From NCBI RefSeq assembly GCF_030272615.1, contig NC_081413.1, forward strand, positions 554,367,136-554,431,135: a DNA stretch of 64,000 nucleotides, given 5' to 3'. Positions 38,990 through 50,019 of this stretch are shown here, piece by piece. Made by a program: the position numbers and the translations under genes. Numbering within the stretch: position 1 is the first letter of the stretch; each line of letters starts with the position of its first letter. The stretch is from Cryptomeria japonica. Lineage: Eukaryota > Streptophyta > Pinopsida > Cupressales > Cupressaceae. Below the pieces are notes generated by a model that was not told the origin of the DNA, made no database searches, and saw only the letters and a list, made by a program, of their open reading frames with translations.

Positions 38990-40510
38990 TGGGTCGTATG
39001 GTGTACTAAGGGGTCATATGGTGTCCTAAGGGGTCATATGGTGTTTTATGATCCCTTAGGATACCATATGACCCCTTAGGACTCCATATGGTGTCGTTAT
39101 GGGTCGTATGGTATCCTAAAGGGTCATATGGTGTTCTATGATCCCTTAGGACACCATATGATCCCTTAGGTGTCATTAGAGGTCATATTGTTTCCTAAGA
39201 GGTCATATGGTGTCCTATGACCCCTTAGGACACCATATGACCCCTTAAGACACCATACGACCCATAACGACACCATATGGTGTCCTGAGGGGTCATAGGA
39301 TGCCATATGACCCCTCAGGACACCATACGACCCATAACAACACCATATGGTGTCCTAAAGCGTCATATGGTGTTCTATGACCCCTTAGAACACTATTTGG
39401 TGTCATTATAGGTCCTATGGTGTGCGAAGGGATCATATAGTGTCCTATGATCCCTTAGGAAACCTTATGACCCCTTAGATGTTGTTAGGGGCCATATTGT
39501 GTTCTAAGGGTCATATGATGTCCTATGACCCCTTAGGACACCATATGGTGTCGTTATGTGTCTTATGGTGTCCTATGACTCCTAGGACACCTTATGACCC
39601 CTTAGGACACCATATGGTGTCGTTAGGGGTCATATGGTGTCCTAAGGGATCATATGGTCTCCTACGACCCATATGACCCATAACGACACATAGGAGGTCA
39701 TATGGAGTCCTCCTAAGGGGTCATAGGACACCATATGACCCCTTAGCGCACCATATGACCCATAATGACACCAAATGGTGTCCTAAGGGGTCACAGAACA
39801 CTACATGACCTCTTAGGACACCATACGACCCATAACGATACCATATGGAGTCCTAAGGGATCATATGGTCTCCTACGACCCCTTAAGACACCATTTGACC
39901 CCTTAGGGCTCCATATGGTATCGTTATGGGTCGTATGGTGTCCTAAGAGGTCATGTAGTGTTCTGTGACCCCTTAGGACACCATTTGGTGTCATTATGGG
40001 TCATATGGTTTGCTGAGGGGTCATATGGTGTTCTATGACCCCTTAGGAGGACTCCATATGACCTCTTATGTGTCGTTATGGGTCATATGGTGTCCTAAGG
40101 AGTCATATGGTATCCTATGACCCCTTATGACACATGCATGGATCCCTAGGATACCATATGACCCCTAAGAATACCAATGACATGAAAAAACACAAAATGG
40201 TGTCCTCCAATTTCAGGTTCTCCTACAACCCCTTAGGACACCATTTGACCCGTTAGGACTCCAAATGGTGTCGTTATGGGTCGTATGGTGTCCTAAGAGG
40301 TCATGTAGTGTTATATAACCCCTTAGGACACCATTTGGTGTCATTATGGATTGTATGGTGTGCTAAGGGGTCATATGATGTCCTATGACCCCTTAGGACT
40401 CCATATGACTTCTTACATGTTGTTATGGGTCATATGGTGTCCTATGACCCCTTAGGACACATGAATGGATCCCTAGGATACCATATGATCCCTAAGAATA
40501 CCATATGACC
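38990..40510. repeat. Palindromic satellite block (catatggtgtcctaaggggt)
   Basis: About 1.5 kb made almost wholly of a 19-20-bp phrase, catatggtgtcctaaggggt, alternating with its own reverse complement. The phrase contains two short palindromes, catatg and cctaagg. Segment 39,871-40,178 is repeated directly at 40,221-40,508 (offset 350 bp), separated by an unrelated spacer. No coding content; open frames on opposite strands encode nearly the same peptide because of the symmetry. Confidence 0.92.
39671..40088. repeat. 418-bp inverted repeat (palindrome) centred at 39,879.5
   Basis: By hand comparison the arms 39,751-39,850 and 39,909-40,008 are perfectly complementary over 100 bp. The outer 80 bp of each arm match with about five mismatches. 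The inner 29 bp match partly, so there is essentially no loop. It could extrude a cruciform in DNA or fold into long double-stranded RNA. Confidence 0.9.
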
Positions 40511-40512
40511 CT

Positions 40513-40692
40513 ATAGATAGAGAGAGGGGGAGGAGAGGGAGGGAATGGGAGAGAGGAGGAGAGTGAGATAGAGAGAGATAGAGAGAGAGGGGGGAGACAG
40601 AGATAGAGAAAGGGAAAGGGAGGGGGAGAGAGAGATGGAGAGAAAGAGAGAGGGAAATAGATGGACAGATAGAGAGAAACACAGAGAAGTGG

Positions 40693-40773
<81 letters not shown>

Positions 40774-40840
40774 TGGAAGGAGAGTACAAGAGACTAGAGA
40801 GAGAGAGGTGCGAAGAGAGGGAGAGAGGGAGAAAGAGAGG

Positions 40841-40925
<85 letters not shown>

Positions 40926-41032
40926 AAGTAAAAAATAGAAATGGAGGGGGGAGGTAGGGAGAGAGTGGGAAAGAGATACACTTGATAAAGGAGGAGAGTG
41001 AGATAGAGAGATAGAGGCAGAGAGGAAGAGAG

Positions 41033-41063
<31 letters not shown>

Positions 41064-41211
41064 GTTGATATCTAGAGACTTGATAGAGAGAAGGAGAGAG
41101 ACTTGAGAGAAAGAGAAATGGAGCGAGAGGGGGAGAGAGAAAGAGAGTTGGAAGGAAAGAAATACTTGACAAAGGAAGAGAAAGGGAGGGGGAGGGAGAG
41201 GGATAGAATGA

Positions 41212-41289
<78 letters not shown>

Positions 41290-41470
41290 GAGATAGAAAT
41301 ATTTGAGAGGGGGAGAGAAAGAGAGGGATAGATGAAAGATAGAAAGAGGGTAAGGGAGATGAGAAAGAGAGGGAGAGATACCTGAGAGAGGGAAGAAAGT
41401 AGAGAGGGAGATGCCTAAGAGACAAAAAGGTAGGGGTTAAGGAAGAGAGAGGGGGAATGTAGGGAAGAGA
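40513..41470. repeat. Long purine tract, (GA)n-rich
   Basis: Nearly 1 kb of almost pure A/G on the + strand, including long uninterrupted (AG)n runs at about 40,697-40,770, 40,846-40,922 and 41,219-41,285. Simple-sequence frames here (Arg-Glu or Leu-Ser repeats) are artefacts. Together with the (CT)n tract at 38.7 kb it brackets the palindromic block with complementary sequence. Confidence 0.93.
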
Positions 41471-41606
41471 CAAGAGAGATAATGTTGATATGAGCATGCT
41501 GATTACTGAAATTTGACTAAGTCTGAAATTTATAAGAATACTCAAAAAACTAGAATCTGCATTATAACTCTCAGAGATCTGGAACCACTCTCAAACATCT
41601 TGATAA

Positions 41607-41713
41607 TATATACATAAAATATAACTTAAAATATAAGAAAGATAAAAGACAAAGTCACATTTCTCTTTGTCTTTTATCTTTCTTATACTTAAATGTTATA
41701 TTTTATGTATATA
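41607..41713. repeat. Near-perfect hairpin, about 48-bp arms, 10-base loop
   Basis: Left arm 41,607-41,654 (tatatacataaaatataac ... agaaagataaaagacaaag) pairs with right arm 41,665-41,713 with only a few mismatches near the middle; the loop is tcacatttct. No promoter or expression evidence. It may be a MITE remnant or an inverted duplication, and resembles a small-RNA precursor only in shape. Confidence 0.75.
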
Positions 41714-41774
41714 TCCTACTAAAAAACCTAATGGAATGCTAAATGAATTGCATTTTATTGACAAACAAATGCGT

Positions 41775-41995
41775 ATGTGGTTACAAACTAAAACCACGTT
41801 CGGGGTTTTTAGTTTCTAAACCGCGTACGCGGTTTTAGTTTTTAAACCACGTACAGGGGTTTTAGTTTCTAAACCGCGTACGTGGTTTTAGTTTTTAAAC
41901 CGCGTACGCAAATAGTATACTTTAAACCCCGTACGCGGTTTAACTTTGGTTAGGCTTGGCAAAACGAGCCTAAACGCGTACAGGGTTCTTTAAAT
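41775..41995. repeat. CG-rich tandem repeats, right subterminal region
   Basis: Units of about 26 bp of the form taaaccgcgtacgcggtttt, five to seven copies. Each is partly palindromic around cgcgtacgcg. It lies about 90-300 bp from the right end of the TIR element and mirrors the CG-rich repeats on the left. Confidence 0.82.
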
Positions 41996-42082
41996 TTGGA
42001 ATACCCCGTGCGCATTTTGTTGTTTTTCATGTTTTTTTTGGGTGTGTCCACTTTTCTAACCACCATCTTTGTGCACTTACCC

Positions 42083-42850
42083 AAGAGTAGAGTGGATTTA
42101 CAAGGTTGATTAGATTGGATTGATAGAATAGTTCACAAACGTTGTACATAATTTGTAAGTATGTATGTTTGTACTTATTAATTTATTTGATTAAAGTATG
42201 TTGTGCACTTCTTAATATAGAACTTTTATTTTACTGTGTTATGTGTGCTTCTTGATTTTTAACCCATTGTCTAACTATTAAATAATTTAGTTATTTTAGG
42301 CTTTACCTTTGATTGATGAGAAAATTTATTGCATTAATACTTCTCTCATCATTTAAATCATTGTAACATTTGTATAATTCAACTATTTCTTAAGTGGATT
42401 CTTCCTTTTCTAATTGTTCTCTTTAAATTTTTAAAATTATTAAACAAAACATTAAACTCAAATTTCCTAGAACATACTAGGTTGATATGCGGATTTGCAA
42501 AAAATTTTAGTAGTTTAAATGCTTTATACTGCTATAACCACTTCTTAATACTTAAGGATTCATTAAACTAGTTTGACTCTATATTTTACTATTACAATAT
42601 TTCTATGGGGTCTAGTACTCGTGTTGTAGAACTTGTTCGTAGCGTAGGGAGATCATGGGTATCTCCTTGCCAATTAATAAGGGCTTCTAGTCTATTACTT
42701 TATCCTATGCATATTTAGTATGCCTCTTCAAGTCAATAATTCGGATGAGCTACCTTTCATTTCATCAAATGTCATTTCCCTCTTAAGTAGGGAAAAGTAT
42801 AATTAAACATATGAAATATTTAGTAAATGTATGTTGTTTGTACTTTTTTA
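42083..42850 (+). repeat. Array block U4, copy 2 (right part, internally deleted)
   Basis: Continues from the aaga target site with gtagagtggatttacaag. It lacks the middle-right section of U4 seen at 10.8-11.2 kb. Confidence 0.75.
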
Positions 42851-43404
42851 CTAATATAGACTTGTTACTTGGGATGTGCAAAGATATAATATAAGGAAAA
42901 TATGACCATTATAAAGCCATAAAGAGAGTTGCTATAACAATATTAGGCAACACTTACATAAAATTTAACAAATGTAAAGATTTGGCTTTACACAAAAACT
43001 TTAGAAGTTCATATCATGAGGCAAAAATTACTACACCAAAACATTAGGTGTAAGTGAATACTATGGGAGGTTCCATTTCATTCCCAAAGTCTCTTGATCT
43101 TTATGGGCCTTATAAGATTTTGGCAAAGTCCCTTTAAAGACATGAGAAACAAAACACAAAAAATGTCAAACTTTTTCTATATTTACCTTTCTATAAGTGC
43201 TTTGTTGTTTGATTCAAAAGTGTGATTCACGAGTGATGAGAGGCATGAAAGGAGGCACAATTGAATTGTAAAGATGTTGCGATAGACTCATATAGATCGA
43301 ATACCTTTGATGTCAAACTTTCTCTATGATTCCCTTTCTATAAATGCTTTGTCAGTTGATTCAAAAGTGTGATTCACAAGTGATGAAAGGCATGCAAGGA
43401 GGTA
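42851..43404 (+). repeat. Array block U5, copy 3 (shortened) with two minisatellite units
   Basis: Contains ctacaccaaaacattaggtg and two of the 150-bp units. The phrase gactcatatagatcgaata at about 43,270 is the empty site of the giant LTR. Confidence 0.75.
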
Positions 43405-44165
43405 CAAGTGAAAAATTGTAGCACATAATTGCCAATAACCTTGGCATTCTTCAACAACTCCTCATTCTCTTATCCTTTGTTCTCCATGAATGCCTACCTG
43501 ACGTCATTTCAATATGTGTTTAACGATGCTTGTGAATACAACTTATGAAACTCATATGTGGGAAGGAGATCTCAGATCGGCTCAACTCAGTTTCTAAGAG
43601 TTCTTGTGGTGAGTAAAAGGAAACTTAAGAATATCTTTTGGTAGAGAAATTCAACACAAAAAGTCTTTTTCTGTATGACAAAACTCCATTGTCTACTGCA
43701 TTTTTATGCATTGAGGGATCAAAGGAAGACAATTCAAATTCTTGTTTATCTGACAGCTCCATGAGACTGCGTCAATGCATAACACATGCCCAGCATTCTT
43801 CTGGGGCTTCGACATGAGTTGCATGGTTGGAGGCAAGCATTGCGCAGGAGTGAATGAACATCATACTGAAATTATCTCCACGTACCCTTTTTGATCGCAC
43901 TTGCAATGGCCTTCTTTGACCACACCCTCCACAAGACTCAGTCCATTCTCCACTAGACGCATGCATTCACCAAGACAGTCATAGTTTTTTTGGCCACCTT
44001 TTAGCATTATATGCTGACATTCATGATATCATTAATAAGTCATAATTGCTGAAATTCACACTTAACACCTAAAATCACTATTTAATGGTAGTGGTCAACT
44101 TCATTTAAAATGCTCACAATTTAATGGTAGTATTTAATTTCATTTGAAATGCTTATAAAAGGGGG
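43405..44165 (+). repeat. Array block U1, copy 8
   Basis: The least interrupted full U1: agcacataattgccaataa, ctccatgaatgcctacctga, landmark at about 44,003. A good consensus template. Confidence 0.82.
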
Positions 44166-44815
44166 AAGAGTTTTATATTCTCATAATTTTCATCCATGGG
44201 GGCGAATTTATAGTCAATGTAAAGCATTTTTCAAGTCCATAAATAATGGGAAGCCTAATTTTGATCCTACATAAGAGCTATTTTTTAATTTTGGTATAAA
44301 TGTAATTAAAATTGTACTTATAGTATAGCATAAATATAGAAAGATCTTGAGGGAGTATCATTTTTATATTAGTCATGATTAAACACATTCTATAAAGTTT
44401 CTTTTAAATTTTTTATGATAATTTGAGTAGCAAACATCCCATTTGATCAACATATGATATGGCCAAATGAATGCTCACCGTAATTTAAGAATTCATAAAT
44501 GTTCTATTGGTTGAGTGGGATATATAAGATAAGTGGTGTTGAACATATATAAAATTTCTTTGAGGTAAACCATTGAAAAGAGGGACACGAATTAAAATAG
44601 TCTTAGCATGACAAAAAAATGAAGTACAAAGATAGTACAGAGTTAATAGATGCAACATACATTGTCAAATGGTGTGGATCTCTATAATAGATCCAAGTAA
44701 TGAAGGTGTGCTTTCATTCTATATGTATAGATTTTATTTCAAATGAGTATGATTCAAAGAGTGGTTTGATGAATGGTGCATTATAAGTTTAAACCCACAT
44801 GAGATGTATCAACTT
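44166..44815 (+). repeat. Array block U2, copy 6
   Basis: Joins U3 directly (atgtatcaacttttagaagc). The second empty-site reference. Confidence 0.78.
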
Positions 44816-45270
44816 TTAGAAGCAATTCAACTCATGAAGATGGAATCATTAATTGACTTTGAACATATCTTGAATCTAGTTCAACTAAGTATTACAAATT
44901 CACAAGTTTTTAAATCTTATTATATAGTATTTTTATCATTTATTAAATTCTTTTTATTAAATATATGATTTAATATAGGGTAATTGTATATGAAGACAAA
45001 AAAGAAAAAAAGAGAGAGTATATTGTTTGAACTTCATTGTGTTGAGAAAAAAAGAAATTGGGATCCCCTATCATAGATGGATAAGGCATGTAGTATCCTA
45101 TATGATTGGTGGTTGTTATTGGAATATGGATAAAAAGGTCCCAATGAATAAGTTTGAAGTGTGCTTGTTCAAAAAATTTGACACGCATAAGAAATTTAGT
45201 TTTACTTTGCCTTTTTATGGCATCAAATCTTCAACTCATCAAGTATGGGGTAGATTGTTGAATAATAACT
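44816..45270 (+). repeat. Array block U3, copy 6
   Basis: Contains catgaagatggaatcatta and catagatggataaggcatg. It overlaps the left part of a 139-codon open frame. Confidence 0.78.
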
Positions 45271-45446
45271 TATGGAAAGTTCATAAGTCTAACCATAAAG
45301 TAATAGTTAACATTGTAAAGAGTAGAGTGGATTTACAAGATTTAATATGTTTGTTTATTTTTATTCTTTTAGAAAAAGTTATAAAATATTATAAAAAATC
45401 ATTGATTATAGCACCAAGACACGGTTGTAACACCATAGAACAATGA
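45027..45446 (+). pseudogene. Unrecognised 139-codon frame spanning U3-U4
   Basis: The longest frame in any U3/U4 block. It includes IPYHRWIRHVVSYMIGGCYW and THQVWGRLLNNNLWKVHKS, segments that can be read in the same order but with stops or shifts in the units at 5.3, 10.0 and 36.5 kb. I do not recognise a family. The frame may be an ancient coding sequence of the array's founder or a chance survivor. The last 40 codons are Lys/Ile-rich, low complexity and not shared with other copies. Confidence 0.25.
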
Positions 45447-46640
45447 TGTTATAGTAAACAAAGAGTGAGGTTTACAAGATTGGTTGGATTGAATTGATAG
45501 AATAACACAAAGGTTGTACATAGTTTGCATGTATGTATATTTGTACTTATTAATTTATTTGATTTAAATATGTTGTGCACTTCTTAATATAGAACTTTTA
45601 TTTTACTATGTTATGTGTGCTTCTTAATTTTTGACCCACTATCTAACTATTAAATAATTTAGTTATTTTAGGTTTTGTCTTGGATTGATGAGGAAATTTA
45701 TTGCATTAATACATCTCTTATCATTCAAATCATTGTGACATTTGTACGATTCAACTATTTCTTAAAGGGGTTCTTCCTTTTCTAATGATTCTCTTTAAAA
45801 TTTTGAAATTAGTAAATAAAATAGTTTAAACCTAAATTTCGTAGAACATACTAGGTTGATATAGATTTGCAATTTTTTAAGTAGTTAAAATGCTTTCTAT
45901 ACATATAACTACTTCTTAATTCTTAAGGATTCATTAAACTAGTTTGACTCCATATTTTACTATTACAATATTTCTATGGGGTCTAATAGTGGTGTTGTAG
46001 ATCTTGTTCGTGTGCTTAAGGAAATCATTGATATCTCCTTGTCAATTAATAGGGACTTCTAGTCTATTACTTTATTGTGATAATTTCACCTCTCACATAT
46101 CTAGTCTCTCCAAAATTACCATCTAAAAAGACTCATCAATCTAAAGAAATAATAATTTTATTTCATGCTTGACAATATTCAACTTGGTGTTCTCACTAGT
46201 ATTTTATTCACTTATTTATAAGCGTGTTTCTATGTTGAATTGACTAGTTTTCTTAGTTCTAGTAAAGAGTAAAAGAGACTACAATTATTGAACTAATTCG
46301 CTTTCATGTTGAAAATTTGATCTATTCTTAAATTATTGACCTTATTCAATGTATAAGAAAATTCTTATACAAGATCATAAATGTAAAAATAATTTCTATG
46401 TAATCTTGTATTTAAACAATTTTGCCCTCTCAAAGCAATTTTAGAATAGTGCCCCCTCTAACACCTCATTTGATATTTCCTCAATAAAATGTCATGAAAA
46501 AGAATCCTTTATTCTATGCATATTTAGTATGCTTCTTCAAGTCAATAATTTAGATGAGCTACATATAATTTCATTAAATTTCCTTTCCCTTTTCAATGGA
46601 GAAAAGTATAATTAAACATATGAAATATATAGTAAATGTA
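45271..46640 (+). repeat. Array block U4, copy 3
   Basis: Full-length counterpart of 10,141-11,460. It has an extra segment near 45,340-45,460 that repeats gagtagagtggattta-like sequence, suggesting a small local duplication. Confidence 0.78.
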
Positions 46641-47765
46641 TGTTGTATGTGCAAAAATATAATGAACATATTAAATTAGAGAAAAATAAGGAAAATATGA
46701 CCATTATAAAGTCATAAAGAGAGTTGTTATAACAATCCTAGGCAACACTTTCAAACCAATGAATTCAAACATTTGAATGTGTTTGAATGGATGAAATAAC
46801 TAAATTTGGGTGTATTAATGCTATAAAGATATGAGGGAGTGATGAAAAATGAGAAAATTTGATGTTGGATTAAAGTTAAAAAATAAAAGTTAAAGGTTGA
46901 AAAGTTGTCAAAAAGTTGTTGCATGCATGGTAAACTTGCATGCATCCATAGATAAATAAAATTTGAGTTTGGAATAAAATATATAGTTTTATTTATAACA
47001 TATCTAGATAAATAAAATTGAAAAAATGTAAAGATTTGACTTTACACGAAAAGTTATAAGAGTTGTAAAAATAATAGAAATTCCTATCATGGGGTCAAAT
47101 TTACTACACCAAAAAATTAGGTGTAGGTGAATACTATGGGAGGTCCCATTTCATTCCCAAATTCTCTTGACCTTTATGGGCTATAAGGTTTTTGCAAAGT
47201 CTCCTAAGAGACTTGAGAGCAAAAAAATGTCAAACTTTAAAGAAGTAGTTGTCAAAGTTTGTGGTTCCTCAAAATGTTTTGTTTGGACCTACATATAGAT
47301 GTCGGTTTTCTCTATAATTACCTTTCTAAATTTTAACAACTTTAAATTTTGAATGTGCAAACAAAGAAAAAGTTCTTACAAAATGCTTCATTGGTGTTTA
47401 ATGTATTATTTCCAAGAGCCATATTTTCTATTCTACGAGTAGTGGGGCTAAAATAACTACACCAATATGTGAGGGTATGTGGGTGAATGCTAAGGGAGGC
47501 ATTATTTAGTTCCAAAAGTCTATCAATACTTTTGAACTATAGTGTTCTTGCAAAGTCTCTTAAGTGACTTGAGAGAAAAAGAATGCCAAACTTTGATTAA
47601 GCTCACACAATTTTTAGTGTTCATGTAGCCTCAAATCATTTCATTTGAACCTATAGGTGGATATGGGGTCCATTCATAATAACAATTTTGAAAATTTTCA
47701 ACTTGAAATTATTTAACTATGTAAACAACGAATACATTCTTGCAAAATGCATCATTTGAGAGTAG
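46641..47765 (+). repeat. Array block U5, copy 4
   Basis: Full-length counterpart of 11,461-13,030 without the SINE (empty site ctacaccaatatgtgagg near 47,460). Confidence 0.78.
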
Positions 47766-48080
47766 GGTCCCTATATCTCTTTCTCTACCAATTGACCTCA
47801 TGTACAACTCAACTCTCTCTCCCTCTCCCTCCGTCCCTTTGTAGACCTCCACATCTATATCTTTACCTCTCTATCTCTATCTCTTTATATTTGTTCTTCC
47901 ATCTCTCTATATCTCCATTTCTTTCTAACTCTATATCTCTTCCTCTCTACATCCCATATCTCTTTCTCTACCAAGTGACCTTATGTACAACTCAAGTGTA
48001 TGGAAAAAACATATCAAAAATTTATCTTATTGACCTTTCACATATACACCATAAATGTATGAAAAAAATATACCAAATTT
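47766..48080. repeat. Pyrimidine-rich low-complexity DNA
   Basis: A CT-rich stretch in which atatctctttctctaccaa and gtacaactcaa occur twice, about 180 bp apart. No gene. Confidence 0.8.
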
Positions 48081-48239
48081 TTTTCTAACCTTCCTTTTGC
48101 CCGTCTTCGACATACCCATTGCAAACCAAAATGCAATTGCTAGTTATCTCGATTTGTGAGTGATTGTGGAAGGCATCAAAGTTGCACCAATCCATTGTGT
48201 TGGCATCCCACATTTCTGACGTCACCTGCTCATATCTCT

Positions 48240-48680
48240 GCTGCTTTTTCATGCGTGGATGGATCAAAGGAAGACAATTCGAATTCTTGTTTATTGACAA
48301 CTCCATGAGACTTCGTCAACAAAGAACACAAGCCTAACATACATCCGGGGCTTCGACATGAGTAGCATGGTTGGAGGCAAGCATTGCGCAGGAGTGAATG
48401 AACATCTTGCTGAAATTATCTTCACGTAGCCTCTTTGATCGCACTTGTAATGGCCTTCTTTGACCACACCCTCCACAAGACCCGGTCCATTCTCCACTAG
48501 ATGCATGCATTCACCAAGACAGTCATAGTTTTTTTCTGGCCACCTTTTAGCATTATATGCTGACATTCATTATAGGATTAATAAGTCATAATTGCTCAAA
48601 TTCACACTTAACACCTAAAATCACTAATTAATGGTAGTGGTCAACTTCATTTAAAATGCTTATTATTTGTTATTAGTCAA
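48240..48680 (+). repeat. Array block U1, copy 9 (5' truncated), right edge of the array
   Basis: Starts inside U1 near gatggatcaaaggaagacaa. The landmark is at about 48,548. U2 does not follow, so the array ends here. Confidence 0.78.
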
Positions 48681-49839
48681 TCAATCTTTGGTTTATCCCT
48701 CTTGTGGCTCCCCTTCTCTCTCCCCATATTGTTATGTGGCTCATTTTCATCTCACATATCCATTAAATCCCTCTATTGCTTGTGCATACTTACATACCCC
48801 TATTTTTTTCACCATTCATTGTCACCCTTTTTTTTTCAAAATCCCTTATACTGATCCATTTGTCCATCCTTTAATATTGTTCCTTATTTTTTTCCATTAG
48901 GTTTTGTTTTTATATGTTGCAATAGCCTAAATGTTGTTTGCATCATTAGTATTTTAAATGTTGTTTGCATCATTAGTATTTTAAATTTACTTGCATTGGA
49001 AAATCCATAAGGGTTAGTTCAGGTAGACTCTCTTACAACAATTTCTTTTGTACGTGCTGCATATATTGAAAAAGTATATGTAGATTGTCATAAAGCATTC
49101 CTAAAAATTAGATTCGTTAGACATCATTACCATGAACACCCTTGTTAGGATATCCTCTCCCCTTTGGTAAAGGGTCACTACCAAGACCACCAAAATTCTT
49201 CATAAACTACTCTTTTCCATTCTAAGCATTTCAATTTCTTATACTTCCAATCTGTATCGAGTGTAACTAGCTCAAAATTCTCTATTTAGGGTTTACTTTT
49301 CTAGTGTATTTTGTGTGTGGTTTAACTATCTTGTTTGAGTTGCATTTTTTTTTATTTGTGTCATTTTCAAAATCAAAGGAACATTAGTATTCATTAGTAT
49401 CAAGCTAAAGGGGTTTTGAGACAAAACTATTAACACCCCCATTAGGATATTCTTGTCTCCTTATTAGAGGACACTTTCTAAAGCATCTAAAATTTTCACA
49501 AACCTTTTTGGCATTATTCTAAACAATCCATTTTCATACATTTTTTTTTCCTATCAGATGTACAAGTATCACTTTTGATGTTTGCAAAATTTGTTTGTTA
49601 TAATTTTGTATTCACATCTCTTGTTAGTCTAATTGTCAAACCCAAATTTTGTGTATACTAGTTAATTCAAATTATGGCTCTTTACTTATTTTACAATGTA
49701 AAAGTCCTAAATTTTGATCTAACTGAAAACACATTTAAAGAAAGAAAACATCTATTTAGTATAATCAAGGCTTAACTTATTTTATTTCAATAATAAAATA
49801 TACATGAACTAATTTTCAAACTCATTGTAATAAAAAAGA
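48681..49839. other. Unassigned AT-rich spacer between the two arrays
   Basis: No frame or transposon recognised. Two related phrases (taacacccccattaggatat at 49,430 and gaacacccttgttaggatat at 49,135) suggest an old 300-bp tandem duplication. tgtttgcatcattagtattttaaat is also repeated at 48,930-48,990. Confidence 0.45.
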
Positions 49840-50019
49840 CTAACTATTATTAACGCATATCATTAACTCTAGTCTTGCTACATGAACTATTTTTCAAATG
49901 CATTGCAATAACAAAGACTAATTATTATCAACACTTATTACTAATTTTATCTTGCTACATAAACTAATCTTCAAATGTGTTAAAATGACAAAAGACTAAC
50001 TCTCATCAACACTTATTAC

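Larger units (their letters stand above)
36611..42082. mobile_element. Terminal-inverted-repeat element (5.47 kb), non-autonomous, superfamily uncertain
   Basis: The left end reads gtaagtgcacaaagatggtg from 36,613; the right end, read inward on the minus strand, matches over a 22-bp perfect inverted repeat, with the outermost two bases mismatched. The flanks are aaga (36,607-36,610 and 42,083-42,086). U4 copies near 10,190 and 45,320 show the single-aaga empty site. Short CG-rich tandem repeats lie some 0.8-1.1 kb from the left end and 0.1-0.3 kb from the right end, as transposase-binding subterminal repeats do in CACTA elements. A 3-4-bp duplication also suits CACTA, but the ends do not read CACTA. 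No transposase frame was found. Confidence 0.72.
895..48680 (+). repeat. Higher-order direct tandem array of a multi-block unit (U1-U6-U2-U3-U4-U5)
   Basis: Six AT-rich blocks recur in a fixed order and one orientation. Landmarks: U1, tagcattatatgctgacatt; U2, taagtttaaacccacatgag; U3, gatggataaggcatg; U4, aagagtagagtggat; U5, ctacaccaatatg or ctacaccaaaatattagg. The U1 landmark occurs near 3.37, 6.15, 14.04, 18.55, 21.36, 28.44, 44.00 and 48.55 kb. A nearly full period is seen between about 43.4 and 48.2 kb (roughly 4.7 kb, lacking U6). Other periods lack U4-U6 or are lengthened by insertions. Blocks carry many stop codons in all frames. Whether the founder was one large transposon or ordinary genomic DNA cannot be decided here. 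Confidence 0.85.

Noticed and set aside
38628-41545. Many long open frames of Leu-Ser, Arg-Glu or similar repeats on both strands
   Set aside because: They are translations of (CT)n, (GA)n and the palindromic satellite; no codon bias or domains.
36611-42082. Calling the TIR element a CACTA transposon outright
   Set aside because: The termini do not begin CACTA and the direct repeat is 4 bp; only the subterminal-repeat layout fits, so the superfamily is left open.
13731-48566. Minus-strand frames in U1 copies (recurring MHACSGEWTESCGG, and DVVSW-like words) that look a little like pentatricopeptide repeats
   Set aside because: Only short words match, they fall in different frames, and the copies share the same stops. 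Not enough to call a PPR-derived sequence.
895-48680. Integrated virus (pararetrovirus or large DNA virus) as the origin of the tandem array
   Set aside because: No reverse transcriptase, capsid, polymerase or helicase motif could be read in any block.
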